From Bacillus massilioanorexius (lineage in GTDB: Bacteria > Bacillota > Bacilli > Bacillales > DSM-1321), in NCBI RefSeq assembly GCF_902374955.1, contig NZ_CABKRX010000065.1:14844-78843 (forward strand): a stretch of 64,000 nt of DNA. The letters are read 5' to 3'. Below are positions 1-8,884 of this stretch, piece by piece. Below the pieces are notes generated by a model. The model made no database searches. It was not told the origin of the DNA and worked only from the letters and a program-made list of their open reading frames with translations. The stretch's first letter is position 1. Each line of letters begins with the position of its first letter. A program made the position numbers and the translations under genes.

Positions 1-712
1 AGGCTATCGCTAAGGCATCCTCACCTGCTGGAGCACCAGCCAATGCAACATGCGCTATTTCATGAAGACTAATACCAGACCAAATACCATATTCTTCTGC
101 CGACAGAGGAATAAGAGGACGAATTAATGTATATATAATGGAAAACAGAGTACCCATTAAAGCAATGATTCCTACTCCTATCGCAGTATCTTCTTCTTTT
201 GCTTTTACTATAGGAGAAATCGCTGCAATCGCCGCTGCACCACATACACCTGTTCCCACTCCAATAAGAATAGAAATAGATGTATCAGCTTTTAACCATT
301 TTGCTAGTAACATCATCACTATAATTGCAAAAGCTACAGTCCCTATATCTCGAACTAATAACGGAAGTCCCTGATTAAGGATAATATCAATATTTAATTT
401 CAAACCGTATAAAACAATAGCAAAACGAAGTAGTTTTTTGGCAGAAAACTCGATCCCTATACGAAATTTCTCTGGATAGCCAATCATTTGACGATATACG
501 ATTGCAATTAGAATTGAGCAAGCAAGTGACCCAATTCTATTAAATCCTGTAAGTTTAGATAAGCCTAATCCTAAAAGAGCAATGAAAAATGTAAAAGCAA
601 CACCTTTCAAAATTAAAAGAGCCTTTGATTGTTTCTTTTCAACTAATAGAGTTTGGTCCGTGCTTTCGACATCATCTAACTCTTCATTGATTTTATATTT
701 TTTCAGCTCCAT
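1..712 (-). CDS. YeiH/UPF0324-family putative sulfate exporter (C-terminus outside window)
   Basis: 237 codons are visible; the gene runs off the left edge, so the C-terminus is missing (the family is usually about 340 residues). The start ATG at 712 follows a strong GGGGGGAG site. After a charged N-terminus of about 25 residues, several hydrophobic segments alternate with short loops, with glycine-rich family stretches such as GVGTGVCGAAAIAA and the later HEIAHVALAG. UPF0324/YeiH proteins are multi-pass inner-membrane proteins annotated as sulfate or small-anion exporters, and experimental proof is thin. It lies 39 bases after the deacetylase gene and closes a cluster with tpa and xsc, a position that fits export of sulfite or sulfate released from taurine. 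Family assignment is firm; the exported ion is inferred from context. Confidence 0.82.
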   Translation of the reverse strand, partial: MELKKYKINEELDDVESTDQTLLVEKKQSKALLILKGVAFTFFIALLGLGLSKLTGFNRIGSLACSILIAIVYRQMIGYPEKFRIGIEFSAKKLLRFAIVLYGLKLNIDIILNQGLPLLVRDIGTVAFAIIVMMLLAKWLKADTSISILIGVGTGVCGAAAIAAISPIVKAKEEDTAIGVGIIALMGTLFSIIYTLIRPLIPLSAEEYGIWSGISLHEIAHVALAGAPAGEDALAIA

Positions 713-751
713 TTTAAAGCTCCCCCCTTTTTCTATTCATATTAGTGAATC

Positions 752-1474
752 TTAAAAAGCATTATTCAAATCTATATTTTGAAAGAAGTCTCTCTCTTCT
801 TCAATCTTCGCTTGCAAGAAGTATTCGTAGTCCCCTAAAAAAGGCAAATTAGGTTTTATTTCATCCCACAATTCTTGGAATACTACTGTTTGAGAATGAT
901 GAGATTTTAATGCTTTTATTTTTTCTGGTAACGTTTCAGTAATATCAACCTCCATTATTCTTTTCAAGTCGTACTTATTTGTTATTTTTTTATGAATCGC
1001 ATGCCATAAAACAAAATACAATTTTTGAAGTGGAATATTATACCTTGTTTTAGCTTTCTTAAAAGCCAATGTCGCCGCACGGCCAATCGCACAATGATCA
1101 GGATGGCCCCCATATTGTTCATCAAACGTAAGCATAACTTGAGGCTGTATTTCTTGAATCACATCCAAAATATAATCAACTATAAAATCAACCTCTTTAA
1201 ACTCTACTGTTTTATCTCTTATATTCATAAAACGAAGATCCGATATGCCTAAGTCATCACAAGCATTTCTCAACTCTTGTTCTCTCAATTGCGGTAAGGA
1301 TTCTCTCGTTGCCAATAGAGAGTTTCCTAAACGTCTGCCCATTTCACCCTTTGTTGCACAAAGGAGAGTAACATGCCCGCCTCTTTTAATGATTTTCGCA
1401 AGTGTTCCACCGCAAATAAAAGATTCATCATCTGGATGAGCAAGTACGACTAGTAATCTTTCTTGAGCTTTCAT
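752..1474 (-). CDS. bshB2: PIG-L/LmbE-type N-deacetylase, probable BshB2
   Basis: A 240-residue zinc-dependent deacetylase. The N-terminal motif AHPDDE (His13, Asp15, Asp16 of the chosen start) and the later GGHPDH supply the metal and catalytic residues of the PIG-L family. The overall sequence resembles Bacillus BshB2 (YojG), which deacetylates GlcNAc-malate in bacillithiol synthesis. The reading frame is open to 1552, but ATG at 1474 is preferred because it follows GGAGGGAG, and because the upstream part of the frame lies over the tpa terminator. It sits between that terminator and the exporter gene, 39 bases before the latter. A bacillithiol-conjugate amidase role is an alternative; the sequence alone does not separate the two. 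Confidence 0.78.
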   Translation of the reverse strand: MKAQERLLVVLAHPDDESFICGGTLAKIIKRGGHVTLLCATKGEMGRRLGNSLLATRESLPQLREQELRNACDDLGISDLRFMNIRDKTVEFKEVDFIVDYILDVIQEIQPQVMLTFDEQYGGHPDHCAIGRAATLAFKKAKTRYNIPLQKLYFVLWHAIHKKITNKYDLKRIMEVDITETLPEKIKALKSHHSQTVVFQELWDEIKPNLPFLGDYEYFLQAKIEEERDFFQNIDLNNAF

Positions 1475-1514
1475 AAATCTCCCTCCACAGTTCTCACTAC
1501 TTATACCGATCATG

Positions 1515-1562
1515 AATAAAAAATGGGCATGCTTGCTGAATGATTCAGGCATACATACCCAT
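1515..1562 (-). terminator. Rho-independent terminator after tpa
   Basis: Read on the minus strand, the arm ATGGGTATGTATGC (1562 downward) pairs, with some G-U pairs, with GCAAGCATGCCCAT, and a TTTTTTATTC run follows. It is placed 50 bases after the aminotransferase stop and separates it from the deacetylase/exporter pair. Confidence 0.75.
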
Positions 1563-1611
1563 TCTCTATAATGACTATCATTACTATAGGGGTTCCATCA
1601 TACTACCTTAA

Positions 1612-2970
1612 TTAACATAACTCATTTAATACGCATTTGACGGTATCAATGACAAAGCGTAAATCTTGAGGTGTTGAAGTTAAAGGTGGAGCAATGATTA
1701 GTACATTTCCAAGTCCAGGTACTGTATCCCCATTCCGACCGATGATTAATCCTTTCTCTTTACACATACCTATGACTTTTCCCATAAATTCCTCTGATAC
1801 TGGCTCTTTTGTATTTTGATCTTCCACTAGTTCAATTCCAAATAAGAATCCGACACCCCGTACTTCTCCTACTTTACTAAGGGAATCTAATTCATATAAT
1901 TCACTTAAGCTAGATTTACTTAATTCAGACACTCGTTCAACAATCTTTTCATTTTCTAGTATTTCAATATTTTTCAATGCAACAGCACAGGATGCAGGAT
2001 GACCGCCATAAGTGGATACATGTCTGAAATGAGTTAATTTACCATTTTCTTTGAATTTCTCATAGATTTCCGATTTCACAGCAGTTGCTCCTAATGGAAG
2101 ATAACCACTAGTTAATCCTTTGGCCATTGTCACAATATCAGGCTGTACACCATCTGAGTGCATGAACCCGAACATTTTCCCTGTTCTACCAAAACCTGAC
2201 ACCACTTCATCAACAATTAATAGCACATCATGCTTTTTACAAATTTCTGCTACTCTAGTCAAATATTCTTTTGAAGGAATGAGTACACCACCACCTGAGA
2301 TAAATGGCTCAAGAATAACACCGGCTACCGTTTCTGCTCCTTCAAAATTAATCACTTGGTCAATGTATTCTGCTGCTAGTAAATCTGTATTCTCCGTATT
2401 CTCTCCAAACATACTTCGATAACTATATGGTGGTGGAACATGAAGGAAGCCTGGAACTGCAGGATCATATTTCACCCTTCTATTTGCCTGTGCAGTTGCA
2501 CTCAACGCAGCGAACGTATTCCCATGATACGCACGATATCTAGAAATGAATTTATATTTGGAAGGATTACCGTTTTGTGCATGATACTGACGAGCGATTT
2601 TAAATGCTGTTTCATTTGCTTCAGAGCCACTATTACTAAAGAACGTTTTATATGACCCTTTTAAATGTTCACTAATTTTAGCTGAGAGTTCAATAGCTGG
2701 CTCATGACTTAATGTAAGTGGGAAATAAGATAGATTCACCATTTGATCATATGCGGCTTGAGCAATTTCTTTACGACCATGACCTAGATTTAAACACCAT
2801 AAACCAGATACACCATCTAAATATCGATCGCCATTACTGTCAGTGAACCAGGAACCATCGCCCCCAGTTGCAATCATAGGATTTGCTTTTTCATCATAGC
2901 GATTCATCGCATGCCATAAATGATCTTTATCCTTCTGAACAAGGTTTTTCGCTTCAACCTCTAATTTCAT
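1612..2970 (-). CDS. tpa: Class III aminotransferase, probable taurine:pyruvate aminotransferase
   Basis: A 452-residue fold-type I PLP enzyme. The PLP lysine is Lys284 in TMAKGLTSGY, the cofactor aspartate is in the DEVVSGFGRTG motif near residue 254, and SNSGSEANE (about 112-120) binds the phosphate. Length and sequence resemble taurine:pyruvate aminotransferases, which convert taurine and pyruvate to sulfoacetaldehyde and alanine. Neighbours argue strongly for this: ald lies 23 bases upstream in the transcript and xsc, which consumes sulfoacetaldehyde, comes before it. The start follows GAGGGAGG. Class III enzymes are easily misnamed, and an omega-amino acid such as beta-alanine, GABA or 2-aminoethylphosphonate remains possible, the last being interesting because phnX is in the same cluster. 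Confidence 0.8.
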   Translation of the reverse strand: MKLEVEAKNLVQKDKDHLWHAMNRYDEKANPMIATGGDGSWFTDSNGDRYLDGVSGLWCLNLGHGRKEIAQAAYDQMVNLSYFPLTLSHEPAIELSAKISEHLKGSYKTFFSNSGSEANETAFKIARQYHAQNGNPSKYKFISRYRAYHGNTFAALSATAQANRRVKYDPAVPGFLHVPPPYSYRSMFGENTENTDLLAAEYIDQVINFEGAETVAGVILEPFISGGGVLIPSKEYLTRVAEICKKHDVLLIVDEVVSGFGRTGKMFGFMHSDGVQPDIVTMAKGLTSGYLPLGATAVKSEIYEKFKENGKLTHFRHVSTYGGHPASCAVALKNIEILENEKIVERVSELSKSSLSELYELDSLSKVGEVRGVGFLFGIELVEDQNTKEPVSEEFMGKVIGMCKEKGLIIGRNGDTVPGLGNVLIIAPPLTSTPQDLRFVIDTVKCVLNELC

Positions 2971-2993
2971 TGTAAAACCTCCCTCTAATCGTT

Positions 2994-4127
2994 TTAATTC
3001 AAAACAGGACTTTTACTTAATGCTGAATCGATTGAACAATATTCATATCCATGTGCAATGGCTACAGCTTCATATGTAATCTCACCATTGACCACATTGA
3101 AGCCTTTCGCTAATGCTTTATTCTCAAGAGCAGCTCGTTTATATCCTTTATTCGCTATTTGTACACCATAAGGAATCGTAACATTGGTTAAAGCAATAGT
3201 TGATGTTCGCGAAACGGCACCTGGCATATTAGCGACTGCATAATGTACTACTCCATGTTTTTCATAAGTAGGTTCATTATGAGTTGTGATTCGATCAATT
3301 GTTTCGATTGAACCCCCTTGGTCAATAGCTACATCCACGATAACTGAGCCTTTTTCCATTTCTTTCACCATGTCCTCCGTTACTAGACGGGGAGCACGAG
3401 CCCCTGGAATCAGCACTGCACCTACAAGTAAATCTGCTTTTTTAACAGCTTCAGCAATATTTACACTGTTTGATACCAAGGTTGTTAATCTACCTTGGAA
3501 CTGGTCATCTAATTGACGTAAACGATCTGGATTAATATCTATCAACGTAACATTTGCTCCTAAGCCAATCGCCATTTTAGCAGCATTTGTACCAACAATT
3601 CCTCCACCAACTATAACAACTTCCGCTGGAGCAACCCCTGGTACACCACCTATGAGTACACCTTTTCCACCCTTTGCTTTTTCTAGAAACTGAGCGCCAA
3701 TTTGAACTGACATGCGTCCTGCTACTTCGCTCATTGGCGTAAGTAACGGCAGTGAACCATTTTCTAATTGAATAGTTTCATAAGCAATTGCTACAACTTT
3801 ACGGTCGATCAGAGCCTTTGTAAGTTCTGGCTCTGGAGCTAAATGTAAATACGTATAAAGGATTAATCCTTCCCGAAAGAATGTATATTCGCTTGGAAGA
3901 GGTTCTTTTACTTTTATGACCATATCCGCTGACCAAGCTTCCTTTGCTGTTTGGACGATTTTTGCTCCTGATTGGATATAAGCTTGATCTGTAAATCCAC
4001 TATTGATTCCAGCTCCCGATTCAATCCACACCTCATGCCCATTATTTTTGAAGATTGTTACACCAGCAGGCGTCATCCCGATACGATTCTCATTATTTTT
4101 AATTTCCTTTGGTACTCCAATAATCAT
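2994..4127 (-). CDS. ald: Alanine dehydrogenase
   Basis: 377 residues, the usual length. The N-terminal block [17 protein letters not shown] contains the substrate arginine (Arg15); Lys74 and His95 align with the family catalytic positions, and the Rossmann motif VGGGIVG (about 173-179) binds NAD. It converts L-alanine to pyruvate, ammonium and NADH. In a taurine pathway it regenerates the pyruvate acceptor used by the aminotransferase and releases the nitrogen as ammonium, a pairing known from taurine-degrading bacteria. It precedes tpa by 23 bases and is probably co-transcribed with it. The start follows AGAAGGGATAGAG. No start or active-site anomaly is visible. Confidence 0.95.
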   Translation of the reverse strand: MIIGVPKEIKNNENRIGMTPAGVTIFKNNGHEVWIESGAGINSGFTDQAYIQSGAKIVQTAKEAWSADMVIKVKEPLPSEYTFFREGLILYTYLHLAPEPELTKALIDRKVVAIAYETIQLENGSLPLLTPMSEVAGRMSVQIGAQFLEKAKGGKGVLIGGVPGVAPAEVVIVGGGIVGTNAAKMAIGLGANVTLIDINPDRLRQLDDQFQGRLTTLVSNSVNIAEAVKKADLLVGAVLIPGARAPRLVTEDMVKEMEKGSVIVDVAIDQGGSIETIDRITTHNEPTYEKHGVVHYAVANMPGAVSRTSTIALTNVTIPYGVQIANKGYKRAALENKALAKGFNVVNGEITYEAVAIAHGYEYCSIDSALSKSPVLN

Positions 4128-4186
4128 CTCTATCCCTTCTTTCTCTATAAAGTGAAACTTTGAGTGTTGAGTTTTTTCTTCATCCC

Positions 4187-4415
4187 CGACCTAACATTAG
4201 TTGTCTTACTCCACCAGCCAGCCTCTCGAGGGCATAACCTATCACTCTTCCGGAAATGAAAACCACAGTTCCTTCTGCTAGCAATCTTATGCTTGTCAGG
4301 CTAAACAAGTTGAATCCGCATTTATGTTAAAAACAATCAGGTTCTTATTGACGCTTAATTCCCACTTATCTTCTGCTTCCGCTCGTGTTAAAGTGGGATC
4401 CTCAGCGCCAGTTTG
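4187..4415 (-). other. Structured, gene-free intergenic element between xsc and ald
   Basis: The 305-base gap holds no credible ORF but is visibly more GC-rich and palindromic than other gaps here. On the minus strand TCCCACTT (from about 4401) pairs with AAGTGGGA (about 4362-4369), and an outer pair GGCGCT/AGCGTC closes it, giving a long hairpin with an internal loop. Further on are CTTG-N10-CAAG and GCC-CTCGAGA-GGC hairpins. It could be an attenuator or processing site inside the xsc-ald-tpa transcript, or a fossil transposon end. I do not recognise a riboswitch class. Function unknown. Confidence 0.4.
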
Positions 4416-4432
4416 TACGGGATAAAAGATAA

Positions 4433-6193
4433 TTAGTTCCAGTTTTTATAATCTAAATGAGCATACTTAGGTAATAATCTTGTAGGCATCTTTAAAGCAT
4501 CTTTTCTAAATGGTGGAGCTAGCTGAGTTCCATCTACTTGAATATCAATAACAGTAGGTTTATTTGATTTAATAGCTTCTAAAACTACTTTCCCTAACTC
4601 TTCTGCTTTTTCTACTCGAATGCCAACTGCTCCCATAGATCGAGCTACTTCAGCAAAATCTGGGTTTTCAATATCCGCACCGACAAAACGATTATTATAA
4701 AAATCTACTTGATTCTTCTTCTCTGCACACCATGCATTATTGTTAAATACACATGCAACAACCGGAATGTTCTCTTCCACTGCTGTACTTACCTCATGTA
4801 AGCTCATACCCCATGCACCATCACCGACGATTGCTACTACTGGTGAATTCGGCTCAGCTAATTTAGCTCCTAGAGCAGACGGATAAGCAAAACCAGTATT
4901 TCCAAATGTAAGTGCCGCAATATGTCTTCTACTTTGGTTGAATTTCAGATAAGCATTAGCCGTAGACGATACATTACCGATATCTGTTGTAACAATTGTG
5001 TTTTCTGGTAATACTTTCGTTAATTCTAGTAAAGCACGACGTGGATTAATTGGATCGCCATCCACCATTGCTAACTCAACAAGTTCCTCTTCCCATTGTT
5101 GCTTTTCATCTGTCACTTCTGAAAGACGTTGTTTATTTTGCTCTGGGTTTGATTTCGTTTCTTTCAATCTATTAAATATTTCTTTACTTGCCTCTCGAGC
5201 ATCTCCAATGATTCCTACTTCCACTGGATGTGTTCTAGCAATTTGTCTTGGATTAATATCTACTTGAATGATTTGTGCTTCCTTTGGGAAATAATCAATG
5301 TCATAACATGGTAGTGTTCCGAATACAGATAATCTCGTTCCTACCGCTAAAACAACGTCTGCCTTTTTCAATGTATTCATAGCTGCCTTTGAACCCATAT
5401 AGCCGATAGGACCAACTGCTAGAGGATGGTCAGCTGGGAATGCATCATTATGCATATACGATACAGCTACAGGAGCTGTTAAATATTCCGCAATATTTTT
5501 AATTTCTTCAATACCATCTGCATCGACTGTCCCTCTACCAGAGATGATGACTGGATACTTAGCGTTAGCTAATAATTCTGCCGCTCGATCTAATGATGCT
5601 GATGAACCACATCCTCTTGAATCGACTCGATATTGATGTGGTTGAAGAATTTGATCTTCCACTTCGCCATAGAAATAATCACGAGGAATATCGAACAAAA
5701 CAGGACCTCTCTCAGCGTATGCGATACGAAACGCAGTTCGTAAACAATCTGCTACACGCCCCGGATGTGTTACTCGTACCGTCTCTTTCGTAATAGCTTT
5801 AAAGACAGATACTTGATCACACTCTTGGAATCCATCCCAACCGACAGTTGGTGTTCCAGCAGAAGGAGAAATGACAACCATAGGAGTGTGAGCTTGATTA
5901 GCTGCCGCTACTGATGTCACCATATTTGTGATACCAGGTCCATTCTGTCCGATAACAACTCCAGCTACACCTGAAACTCGACAATAAGCATCTTCCATAT
6001 GTGCAGCACTTTGTTCATGACGAACTCCAATAAAACGAATACCTGCAGTTGGCAATAAATCAAGCATATCCATAAATGCAGAACCTAGAATACCAGAAAT
6101 ATGTGTAACTCCTTCTGCGATTAATGTTTCAACGATTGCTTCACTTGGTGTCATTTTTACTTTTGTACCTCTTAATGTTTTTGTTTCAGCCAT
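4433..6193 (-). CDS. xsc: Sulfoacetaldehyde acetyltransferase
   Basis: 586 residues, a ThDP-dependent enzyme of the acetolactate synthase superfamily. An N-terminal Pyr domain carries the [15 protein letters not shown] block with the catalytic glutamate. A central Rossmann-like domain (about 190-330) and a C-terminal PP domain follow, with the ThDP/Mg motif [13 protein letters not shown]...NNNAW. Residues such as [10 protein letters not shown] and the C-terminal DALKMP region are typical of Xsc rather than IlvB. Xsc phosphorolyses sulfoacetaldehyde to sulfite and acetyl phosphate in the cytoplasm. It has its own sigma-A promoter and operator directly upstream and a good site, TTAGGAG, before ATG. 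With ald and tpa it forms the core taurine-degradation route. Confidence 0.92.
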   Translation of the reverse strand: MAETKTLRGTKVKMTPSEAIVETLIAEGVTHISGILGSAFMDMLDLLPTAGIRFIGVRHEQSAAHMEDAYCRVSGVAGVVIGQNGPGITNMVTSVAAANQAHTPMVVISPSAGTPTVGWDGFQECDQVSVFKAITKETVRVTHPGRVADCLRTAFRIAYAERGPVLFDIPRDYFYGEVEDQILQPHQYRVDSRGCGSSASLDRAAELLANAKYPVIISGRGTVDADGIEEIKNIAEYLTAPVAVSYMHNDAFPADHPLAVGPIGYMGSKAAMNTLKKADVVLAVGTRLSVFGTLPCYDIDYFPKEAQIIQVDINPRQIARTHPVEVGIIGDAREASKEIFNRLKETKSNPEQNKQRLSEVTDEKQQWEEELVELAMVDGDPINPRRALLELTKVLPENTIVTTDIGNVSSTANAYLKFNQSRRHIAALTFGNTGFAYPSALGAKLAEPNSPVVAIVGDGAWGMSLHEVSTAVEENIPVVACVFNNNAWCAEKKNQVDFYNNRFVGADIENPDFAEVARSMGAVGIRVEKAEELGKVVLEAIKSNKPTVIDIQVDGTQLAPPFRKDALKMPTRLLPKYAHLDYKNWN

Positions 6194-6224
6194 AGTATAA
6201 TCTCCTAACGTGATTTATTTCTGA

Positions 6225-6291
6225 TAACGACGTCAAGACGTCCGTACCAGTTATTGGTTTTATGATAGCACCCACCATTATTTCGGGTCAA
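6225..6291 (-). promoter_or_regulatory. xsc promoter with tandem GACGTC operator
   Basis: On the minus strand TTGACC (6291-6286) and TATCAT (6267-6262) are spaced by 18 bases, a good sigma-A promoter. About 12 bases past the expected start of transcription come two GACGTC hexamers (6229-6234 and 6237-6242) in the stretch GGACGTCTTGACGTCG. The position is that of a repressor roadblock. The same hexamer recurs at the same relative place before the permease gene. Confidence 0.65.
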
Positions 6292-6362
6292 TATAATTTT
6301 CATAATATTCTTAAAATTAATTCGACATATTTTTTACTACTCTTTCATGCACTTTTATTTTC

Positions 6363-7196
6363 CTAGCTATTAACGGTCTCTTCTTCCATAGCCATGATCA
6401 CATTAATTTCTTCAATAACGCTTAATAAATCACCAATCTCATCAATGACAAAATCAGCTCCTGCTTCTAAAAATTTTGTTTCAGCGATTTGCATTCGCTC
6501 TCTTAATTCAACCTCATCTAATTGGCGAACTTCTGCTTCAGATAGCCCTAACTCACTGCCACCTTTTAGCACACCTACAGTCCACATTCCTGCATTAATG
6601 CCCTCTTTAATGTCTATAACTGTATCACCAACTTTTATCATTTCACTAAATGGATAGACTTTCAGTTTCTTTGCCGTTTCATAACACATCCATGGTGCAG
6701 GACGTCCTTCTGGAACTTCACACGATGAAACAATCGAATCTGGTTCATAACCTAACTTTTTAGCTTCCTGTGCAACAATATCAATCATTTCACGCGTATA
6801 ACCAGTAGTTGTACCAATTTTTATCTCTTGCTGTCTTAATTCATTTACTAAATCTAGAACACCTGGTATCGGCTTAGCAAAGTTTTTCAACACCTTAAAC
6901 AGCATTTCCTCAAAGTCCATATATAACGCCCGGACATCTTCCTCATTTGGTTCTCGGTCAAATGCAGCTAGCCACAAATGGGCAATCCGTTTCATGTCAA
7001 GAAGTGCTCTAATATGGTCTATTTTTAACAATCCCATTGGTTCTCGAGCTTCTTCAATTGTAATCTCTATACCTCTTTTTCTAAAAATCTCTACAAATAC
7101 TTGTACTGGAGCAAAACAGCCATAATCTACTGTTGTACCTGCCCAATCAAATATCACAGCTTGAACCTTACTCTTATTATTGTTTACATTTTCCAT
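6363..7196 (-). CDS. phnX: Phosphonoacetaldehyde hydrolase (phosphonatase)
   Basis: 277 residues of the HAD superfamily. The nucleophile is Asp17 in FDWAGTTVDYG, whose A-G-T-T-V-D-Y signature is specific for PhnX. Lys58 in REPMGLLKIDH is the Schiff-base lysine that only phosphonatases use, and KVGDTVIDIKEG supplies the Mg-binding aspartates. The enzyme splits phosphonoacetaldehyde into acetaldehyde and phosphate. All key residues are intact, so genuine phosphonatase activity is likely. It sits 30 bases after the permease and ahead of xsc, so substrate uptake, transamination and both C-P and C-S cleavage are encoded together. No phnW is visible; the class III aminotransferase may supply the aldehyde. 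The start follows GAGGTGATTATCT. Confidence 0.88.
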   Translation of the reverse strand: MENVNNNKSKVQAVIFDWAGTTVDYGCFAPVQVFVEIFRKRGIEITIEEAREPMGLLKIDHIRALLDMKRIAHLWLAAFDREPNEEDVRALYMDFEEMLFKVLKNFAKPIPGVLDLVNELRQQEIKIGTTTGYTREMIDIVAQEAKKLGYEPDSIVSSCEVPEGRPAPWMCYETAKKLKVYPFSEMIKVGDTVIDIKEGINAGMWTVGVLKGGSELGLSEAEVRQLDEVELRERMQIAETKFLEAGADFVIDEIGDLLSVIEEINVIMAMEEETVNS

Positions 7197-7226
7197 AGAT
7201 AATCACCTCATAACATAAATTTGTCT

Positions 7227-8651
7227 TTATGATAGATTCTCAGGGTTTGAAGGATTGGAGATAATCTCTTGTTCAACATACGAACCTTTCTTTTTTCGTA
7301 TAAAAAAGAAAGAAGCAATGACAACTAGACTGAAAATTGATGTAAAAATAAATTGAGGTCGCTGTGCTTCAATGAATGCCATTAATGCTAAGACGACAAG
7401 CATTGCAAGAATCGTTGCATAAGTTAAATATGGGAATAACCACATCTTCACTTTAAATATGCCAGGATTCTCTTTTTCTAATTTCTTTCTTAAACGAAGA
7501 TGTGAAATCGCGATGGCTAAATAAACAAGAATTCCTACACCACCAGAAGAATTAACTAAGAAGAAAAATATTTTATCAGGAGAAATATAATTGAAGATTG
7601 TACAAATAAATCCAAACAATGTACTACCAATAACGGCGTAAATAGGAACTCCACTGTTATTTACTTTCGAAAAAACTCTTGGTGCATCACCTTTTTGTGC
7701 GAGTGAAAATAACATGCGTGAACTAGTGTATAATCCTGAATTTAAACATGAAAGCAATGCTGTCAAAACAACAATATTCATAATTAATGGAGCATAAGGA
7801 ATACCAAGTAACTCAAGTACTGCCACAAAAGGGCTTTTAAGCAATGAAGCTGAATTCCATGGTAATAGAGTTACGACCACCGTAATTGAACCAATGTAAA
7901 AAACAAGAATTCTCCATACCACACTATTCAATGCGCGTTTGACAGATTTTACAGGGTCACTCGTTTCTCCGGCTGCTATTGCTGGAATTTCAACTCCTAC
8001 AAAAGCATGGAAAACAAGCGCTACTCCAACTAATACAGAGCTTATTCCATGAGGCATGAAGCCACTGTTATTTGTGAGATTGGTAAGTCCTGGAGACTCG
8101 ATATTAGGAACAACTCCTAAAATGACAGTTACCCCTAAAATTAAAAATAGAATAATACTCCCTATTTTAATAATGGAGAACCAATATTCAAATTCTCCAA
8201 ATGATTTAACAGAAAAAATATTAGTAAGTGTAAGTAAAATAATTAATGAAACACTAATTAACCAAAGTGGTATGGATGGAAGCCATCCATGAATAATAGC
8301 AGCACCTGCTATTGCTTCTAATGCAATCACAATTACCCAAAAAAACCAATATAACCACCCTGTCGTATATCCTGCCCATTCACCTATTCCTTCTCTAGCA
8401 TATACAGCAAATGATCCAGTATTCGGATTAACTGTAGCCATCTCTCCAAGCATTCTCATAACGAACACTACGATTAACCCCGCTAATACATATGAAAATA
8501 CTGCTCCAGGTCCAGTTTGACTAATAATTATCCCGCTACCTACGAAAAGACCTGCTCCAATCACTCCACTCAAAGAAATCATAGTCAAATGCCTTTGCTT
8601 TAAACCAGGCTTGAGTTCTCCATTTTGTTTTGTCATAACTTCCATCACCAT
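7227..8651 (-). CDS. APC-family amino acid permease (GabP-like)
   Basis: 474 residues with about 12 hydrophobic segments. The N-terminal GLKQRHLTMISLSGVIGAGLF block and the EMATVNPNTGSF and GWLYWFFWV motifs are those of the amino acid transporter (AAT/GabP) branch of the APC superfamily. It is a proton-coupled importer at the cytoplasmic membrane. It is first in the cluster with phnX, xsc, ald and tpa, so taurine, 2-aminoethylphosphonate or a related omega-amino acid is the likely cargo; this is inference. The start is uncertain: ATGs lie at 8651, 8645 and 8636 behind a modest AAAAAGG. The strongest nearby site, AAGGAGAAG, precedes an ATG at 8667 in another frame. Confidence 0.85.
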   Translation of the reverse strand: MVMEVMTKQNGELKPGLKQRHLTMISLSGVIGAGLFVGSGIIISQTGPGAVFSYVLAGLIVVFVMRMLGEMATVNPNTGSFAVYAREGIGEWAGYTTGWLYWFFWVIVIALEAIAGAAIIHGWLPSIPLWLISVSLIILLTLTNIFSVKSFGEFEYWFSIIKIGSIILFLILGVTVILGVVPNIESPGLTNLTNNSGFMPHGISSVLVGVALVFHAFVGVEIPAIAAGETSDPVKSVKRALNSVVWRILVFYIGSITVVVTLLPWNSASLLKSPFVAVLELLGIPYAPLIMNIVVLTALLSCLNSGLYTSSRMLFSLAQKGDAPRVFSKVNNSGVPIYAVIGSTLFGFICTIFNYISPDKIFFFLVNSSGGVGILVYLAIAISHLRLRKKLEKENPGIFKVKMWLFPYLTYATILAMLVVLALMAFIEAQRPQFIFTSIFSLVVIASFFFIRKKKGSYVEQEIISNPSNPENLS

Positions 8652-8667
8652 CCTTTTTATTTTTCAT
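8536..8667 (-). other. Possible 43-codon leader ORF overlapping the permease start
   Basis: ATG at 8667 follows TAAGGAGAAGAGCG, the best ribosome binding site in the region. The frame stays open for 43 codons, out of frame with the permease, and ends inside it. It may be chance, a translational-coupling leader that delivers ribosomes to the weak permease start, or a sign of a sequencing slip in the first codons. The peptide has no recognisable motif. Confidence 0.3.
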
Positions 8668-8687
8668 CGCTCTTCTCCTTACAAAAA

Positions 8688-8701
8688 AGTAAGCGGTTAC
8701 A
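8688..8701. promoter_or_regulatory. cre-like site in the permease leader
   Basis: AGTAAGCGGTTACA matches the CcpA consensus TGWAANCGNTNWCA with one mismatch and is nearly palindromic. It lies about 200 bases downstream of the promoter and just before the permease start, where bound CcpA would block elongation. Confidence 0.5.
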
Positions 8702-8884
8702 AAACGTGCGTGGTATTCATCCTTTACCCTTCATCTACAAATCGCTAGTCGCTGAAAAAAATAATAATGGTCACGAAAATCTTTGATTATTTGAACAAAT
8801 ATTACCCTTTCATCTACTATTTTGTTCTAAATTGATAACTATGACTATACCCTCCTTTCTTACTACACGATCACAACATCATAA

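Noticed and set aside
1475..1552. N-terminal extension of the deacetylase
   Set aside because: It covers the tpa terminator hairpin, and a GGAGGGAG site marks the downstream ATG.
1612..2970. Aminotransferase as a GABA transaminase working with the GabD-like enzyme
   Set aside because: The two are more than 50 kb apart; immediate neighbours ald and xsc point to taurine. Not formally excluded.
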